From NCBI RefSeq assembly GCF_963678635.1, contig NC_087069.1, forward strand, positions 24,910,303-24,974,302: DNA of 64,000 nt. The letters are read 5' to 3'. Shown one piece after another: positions 59,985 through 64,000 of this stretch. How positions within the stretch are numbered: position 1 is the stretch's first letter; every line of letters begins with the position of its first letter. Made by a program: the position numbers and the translations under genes. The notes under the pieces are model-generated. The model saw nothing but the letters and a program-made list of their open reading frames with translations. It did no database searches and was not told where the DNA came from. The stretch is from Symsagittifera roscoffensis (Eukaryota; Xenacoelomorpha; Acoela; Convolutidae).

Positions 59985-60420
59985 TCACCTCTAACCTTAT
60001 CTTAAGGCTAACACTAAATTCAACCAAACCTGGTAATTACAATCAGAACAAATAAGAAAGCCCGGCCAAAACATGTTAGTTTAGTGGAGGAGAAAACAAA
60101 CCTGGCCCTCGGAGCAATTGCAGCTAAGATGACGATAGTCAAAATTTGTGCCAGAAAGACATTATTTTGCTTGGTGTTGCAACTCTTGCGATAAATTTCG
60201 ATTAAATAATGAAGATTGAAAAGTGGAGCAAGAGTAAGTTAGAAATGAACTTCATTGACTTCGGTCGAGTAAACGAGGAACAACGCATCTATATTTGATA
60301 AAAGAGGTCGCCAATCAAAATTTTTGTTACCATTTACAGATTAAAATTTAAACATCCGCAACCGGATAGTCAAAAAAGTCAACGTAACTCTAAGAATCAA
60401 TAAGAAGTTTTTGCGCGCAG
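59985..60420 (+). pseudogene. gag: Gypsy-type Gag-protease relic (fragment 2)
   Basis: 59990-60100 repeats 57975-58080 (TCAACCAAACCTGGTAATTA and on). The knuckle is damaged (GGENKPGPRSNC-like), with a second-knuckle remnant CCNSCDK-like (about 60175-60195) in another frame. The following tract aligns loosely with 61290-61420 and ends at a conserved CCGGATAGTCAA, which in fragment 3 is CCGGAAAGTCAA, perhaps the start of protease. Confidence 0.45.
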
Positions 60421-60919
60421 CAGGCTAAAAGTTAGGCTGTCTTGATTCTTTTGTAACTAGAAAGACTGCAGACATTCTTAAAAACTTAAAAAATAGTAAC
60501 TATATTGAAAGAAGAGACGCCAATTTCATCTAACCATATTGATTGCAGAAATCTTCCCATAAATTTGGATCAAATTGACCGGATGGGTGGAGAACAGAGC
60601 AAAATTTCTAGTTTCCGAAAACTAGATAATTTATAGGCACGCAACTAGAAGACTCGGTAGACATAATTACAATCAAAATGAAACCTACGCCACCAAATAT
60701 TTTCAAGGCAAAAGAAAAAAAATTAATCAGTTTTCTGTGCTGAATGACTCGTAAAAAGATATTCACTTTTGTTAAATCGCGCAATCACATCAAAGAATTG
60801 TTGCGTTCACAAGAAATTCAGACTGTACCCATGATCTTCAAGAAGGACTTCGATCGTAATACAGGATTAGCAAATTGTGCCTGATTTACACTTTGTCACA
60901 TGGGATAGGCAGCTTGAAA

Positions 60920-61450
60920 AATGATCATCAAAACATCTGGCACATCAGACCATTTAAAGGGCGCTAACATTAGCTACCTTCCAGACGTATATATCAAAAT
61001 CATCAGCTTATTTATCCGTTCGCATCAAACAAGAGCCACTACTCTTTGTTCAATTTTTAAGTTTCAGTACAAGTACATCATCAAAAAATGTAAACACAAT
61101 CAGAGCGAGCAGAAAAACCAGGCTATTGCAAAATGCCTGGTCGCCGGCAAGGTTGTAACTCAAAGCACATTACCCGCAAAGTATGCCAAAAAAGAGGCCA
61201 CTATGCTCGATGTTGCAACTCCTGCGATAAACCTCACAAAATAATGCAAATAGCGATATTGAGCAAGAGGACATTTTGGTAACGAAGTACGTTAAAAAAC
61301 GGTTTAAAAATAGGACTAACTCGATGAAGGTTTAGTAGAAGAGATCAAAAATGGAATTGCCTGGAACACCCAAAGCTTGGAATTTATACAGTCTCCAACC
61401 GGAAAGTCAAATTCAATAAAATTAATCTTAATTTTCAAAAATCTCTCTGG
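60920..61450 (+). pseudogene. gag: Gypsy-type Gag-protease relic (fragment 3)
   Basis: In frame 2 around 61180-61230 the sequence reads VCQKRGHYARCCNSCDK, a recognisable second zinc knuckle (CxxRGHYAxxC with the first Cys lost). A 107-codon frame covers 60921-61244. The downstream part has ESQIQ-like codons where a protease FKIDTGA motif would be expected. Frameshifts throughout. Confidence 0.5.
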
Positions 61451-62500
61451 TTGATACATGTTGCCCGGTATTTTTTTAAAAAAATACATTATTGGTTTCG
61501 GATTTTTGTTGAAAATATGAAAAACTAACATTCGTATGGCAGAATAAAGTGAGCTACGGAAACCAATCTATCAAGTCCTAAAATTGCTGTTAGTATCAGA
61601 TGCCGAATGTCGTTTAGTTGTTGGATATTGCGCCTAGATCAATTATCAACATAAAAGAGACATATGATTCGAGTGCTCACCAAACAGCGATTATTTGGAG
61701 TGAGACCCAAGATAAAGCATCTTTAATTACCATGCGTTGAATTCAATTATCAAGGGTTTATATATCATTTTTAGTGAAGCACAATGAATTGCGACGTCAC
61801 TCACTAGAGTCTGGGCGCCTGTCTCGATGAGCAATGATTGCAGAGGATCATTGCATTTTTATTACGTTTGCAGCTTTATCAAGTGAAATATACACATATA
61901 AATAAGCCTCGATTTAGCAAAATCTCCCTACGCGTCGTATTCGATCTGCGACCTTACAATTTTGAATCTCATGCACTAAACTAGCCACCAATAACGCAGC
62001 TACATTTGCTAGAAAATTACCAATTCGAAGCAGCAAAAATGGGCCCAAATACAAAAAAGCACATTTTACCATGTAATAAAATGGATAGCATTATGTGTTA
62101 ATCATGCATTTAAAAATTTCATAGCTATATTGAGTTAGAAAGATTCTGAAATCGAGCTTTTTATCATTGTACTGCTGTTTTATGGTTCATTTAGTGAATT
62201 AAAAATGCATCAACACGTGTTAACTTTCAAACAACCAAATGTCAAAGCACATGTGCCATTATACAGCAGCCTACCGATTCAAAAGTGTCACCAAAATTAG
62301 CTTTTTATTTGCGGCTTAGGTCGGAAAAAAGAAGGTTTGTACAAATACACTTCGCTTTGCAACCTCTATAGTGTAAATTTAAAACGAGTTTGTTGATTTT
62401 TCTGAGCCTTAGTTTGGGCGTGTTTGATAACAATTTGTTTGCAATTCGCTTTCAAATTTTACCGCTGTAAACGAAAAAAGACTGATGAAATGGTGCAATC
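61451..62500. other. AT-rich spacer, no gene seen
   Basis: No recognisable coding or repeat structure. Local GC is slightly higher at 61800-61830. Confidence 0.5.
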
Positions 62501-62956
62501 TTGTTGACCAGGCAGCTGGATAAATTGTTACTGTGTGATTATATCATTGTGCATATCTCCCCGCGTCGAGGTCCGCGACTAGAGCTTTCCGACTTTGTCG
62601 GTCGTGGAAATGTTGGGACAGAGTATCTCGGTCGCGGTGGTCAAAAAATAAGACGCGGCGGTCGAAAAATTAGTCGCGGCTGTCAAAAAAGTAGTCGGGG
62701 TGGTCAGAAAATTAATAGCGGTGTTCAAAAAATTTGTCGCGGAGGTCGAAAAATTAGTCATGTTGGCCGAAAAATTAGTCGCGACGGTCAAAAATTTAGT
62801 TTATGTGGGGTAGATTCAGCCCGGTGTAGGGGGGGGGGGTGTTGTGTGTGTAGACCGTCAGGTAATAAAGTGGGCTATAGACAATTCGATATACAATTTA
62901 TGTATTATCATAGGAAACAAATTTCCCAATGTTTTAAGATAGGCTTCAGATGTTAA
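62501..62956 (+). CDS. Open frame of 151 codons with an RGG-x-K-I-S heptad repeat
   Basis: The frame runs from ATG at 62501 to a stop at 62954-62956. Residues 43-100 contain eight tandem heptads of the type Arg-Gly-Gly-Gln/Arg-Lys-Ile-Ser, encoded by a 21-bp minisatellite (about 62634-62802). A Cys/Gly-rich stretch follows (CRGGGCCVC, around a run of 10 or more G at 62829). The opposite strand encodes a Thr-Asn-Phe-rich repeat in a 70-codon frame. RGG-type repeats bind RNA in known proteins, but a 21-bp minisatellite is bound to stay open once its unit lacks stops, so this may be non-coding. No family is recognised. Confidence 0.3.
   Translation: MLTRQLDKLLLCDYIIVHISPRRGPRLELSDFVGRGNVGTEYLGRGGQKIRRGGRKISRGCQKSSRGGQKINSGVQKICRGGRKISHVGRKISRDGQKFSLCGVDSARCRGGGCCVCRPSGNKVGYRQFDIQFMYYHRKQISQCFKIGFRC
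62634..62802. repeat. 21-bp minisatellite, about 8 copies
   Basis: The unit CGCGGTGGTCAAAAAATTAGT-like sequence repeats with substitutions. CpG is frequent here compared with the AT-rich surroundings. Confidence 0.9.
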
Positions 62957-64000
62957 GGTGGTAAGTTTTCGAAAAAAAATTATCAAAGAAATTTTGACAC
63001 CAGATTTTGTCGATACTGCAATGTTTAAGAATCCAAACGGAAAATTGAAAATCCTGTTTATTAAGGAAAAGCGTATGTATCAGATGATAACTTTTTTTTT
63101 CGAAAAACCTCAATATTTTCGAAAAAAACTCAAGTTTTGGCTAACTTTTGTAATCTTTGTTCATCTAATCAAGAAAAACAAAAAAATTATTTTATGTGAC
63201 ACGAGTGAAAGCTCAAATTGTTGATCAATTGATGTCATATTAAGACAATGACCTATAACTTTGATTAAAAGAATGAGTGTTTTTCTTCATTTTTAACTCT
63301 TGATCTAATTTAGGCTAAGTGTTTTATAGTGTTGTGAATACTAGAAAAAACGCTCATATCTGCTGAAACCATGCTGAAACCTTCGAATTATGTTAAGAAT
63401 AGTAAAAATTATCAAAATTTTTGAACAAGTAAGTAAAAGTGTTTCAGATTAGACTCAGCATCTACACAATTGTTTTCAATTTTAAACATTTTATATTTGT
63501 ACTTTACAAGTTTTTCTTTGTTATGGTAAACTTAGTAGGAAAATCCATCTCTGTTGATTTTTAATAGCAATAATAATTGAAATTTCATGGAAAAATATTT
63601 TCATGGTTCGATTCTTCCTCGTTTTTCTGTCAATAATTGAAATCAAAGCAAACTCTGAAAAAATTGAAAAGTCTTACTAAATTGACAAAAAATTTTATTT
63701 CATCTAAATGTTTACCACATTTATTGTGCTATTTAAAAATGGACAATGTCGGAGGGAATTTGAGAGAAATATTTCAAAAACTACATCTGTTATTTGACAA
63801 AATTCAATCAATTTCGGTGTAAGTGCACTCTTTTTCTCTAATTCCACAAAGTTTCTGCTTATCGAACTGTATTATTAAGGGACCGATTCTTCATAAGTGT
63901 TCGTTATCTCCCTTTTGCTTCTACAACATATTTTATCAAGATTTTTCCGAAGACATCTTATATTCTAAATTAATTCCTGCTTTCTTCTCTATTTAATGCC
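62957..64000. other. AT-rich spacer to window end
   Basis: Frames at 62958-63224 and 63637-63822 lack recognised domains. The latter ends just before a donor-like GTAAGT at 63818-63823 and could be an exon; see findings. Confidence 0.35.

Overview
The window looks like a piece of an AT-rich invertebrate (metazoan) nuclear genome, and almost everything recognisable in it is transposable-element or repeat DNA. The metazoan call rests on a nearly full-length BEL/Pao retrotransposon (a superfamily known only from animals), a fragment resembling the N-terminal part of the Polinton/Maverick DNA polymerase protein, two copies of a Ty3/Gypsy integrase, and several Gypsy-type Gag zinc-knuckle fragments. 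The sequence does not fix the phylum. I found no intact host gene, rRNA gene or functional tRNA gene. Identities and repeat boundaries were judged by eye.

Layout, left to right. (1) 104-600: degenerate ATGT/GTAT microsatellite. (2) 1380-2560: frameshifted Polinton-type polymerase N-terminal relic, plus strand. (3) 2814-4963: first copy of a dispersed 2.1-kb repeat, here called AB. (4) 5340-6554: minus-strand, charged, disordered coding relic of unknown origin. (5) 6540-14826: tandem satellite, about eight copies of a 1.00-1.03-kb unit in two interleaved subtypes. (6) 14847-30984: a second AB copy with a 0.94-kb internal deletion, then a direct tandem duplication (period about 8.2-8.3 kb) of the 3' part of AB plus a 6.7-kb block C. 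Block C carries a dead Gypsy integrase with its long acidic tail, followed by an unrecognised broken gene. (7) 30985-36471: a nested repeat series D (full unit 2.6 kb, one copy internally deleted) with broken, unrecognised coding sequence ending in a plausible C-terminus. (8) 36609-45475: a BEL/Pao element with both LTRs, primer binding site, polypurine tract, gag, protease, RT, RNase H and integrase, all in plus orientation and all broken. It lies between a 48-51-bp direct repeat and carries a foreign-looking ORF relic between the 5' LTR and gag. (9) 45526-57600: AT-rich and mostly non-coding, with exact and decayed tandem duplications (788 bp x2, 284 bp x2, about 380 bp x2). (10) 57600-61450: three fragments of Gypsy-type Gag nucleocapsid, interrupted by an AT-rich element with inverted termini that itself holds a small G-run/C-run insertion. 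(11) 62501-62956: a 21-bp minisatellite in an open frame encoding a repeated Arg-Gly-Gly-x-Lys-Ile-Ser heptad.

The genes do not form a pathway. The BEL/Pao element has the full domain set for an autonomous element, but its RT active site and the integrase catalytic Glu are both lost. The Gypsy integrase lacks all three catalytic acids. The most informative biology is in the repeat architecture: near-identical young duplications beside decayed ones, deletion junctions filled with locally copied sequence (24640-24665 and 32154-32211), Pol III box A/B-like sequences inside both BEL LTRs, and a duplicated, unidentified gene family in blocks C and D that may be Gag, another mobile-element protein or an old viral insertion.
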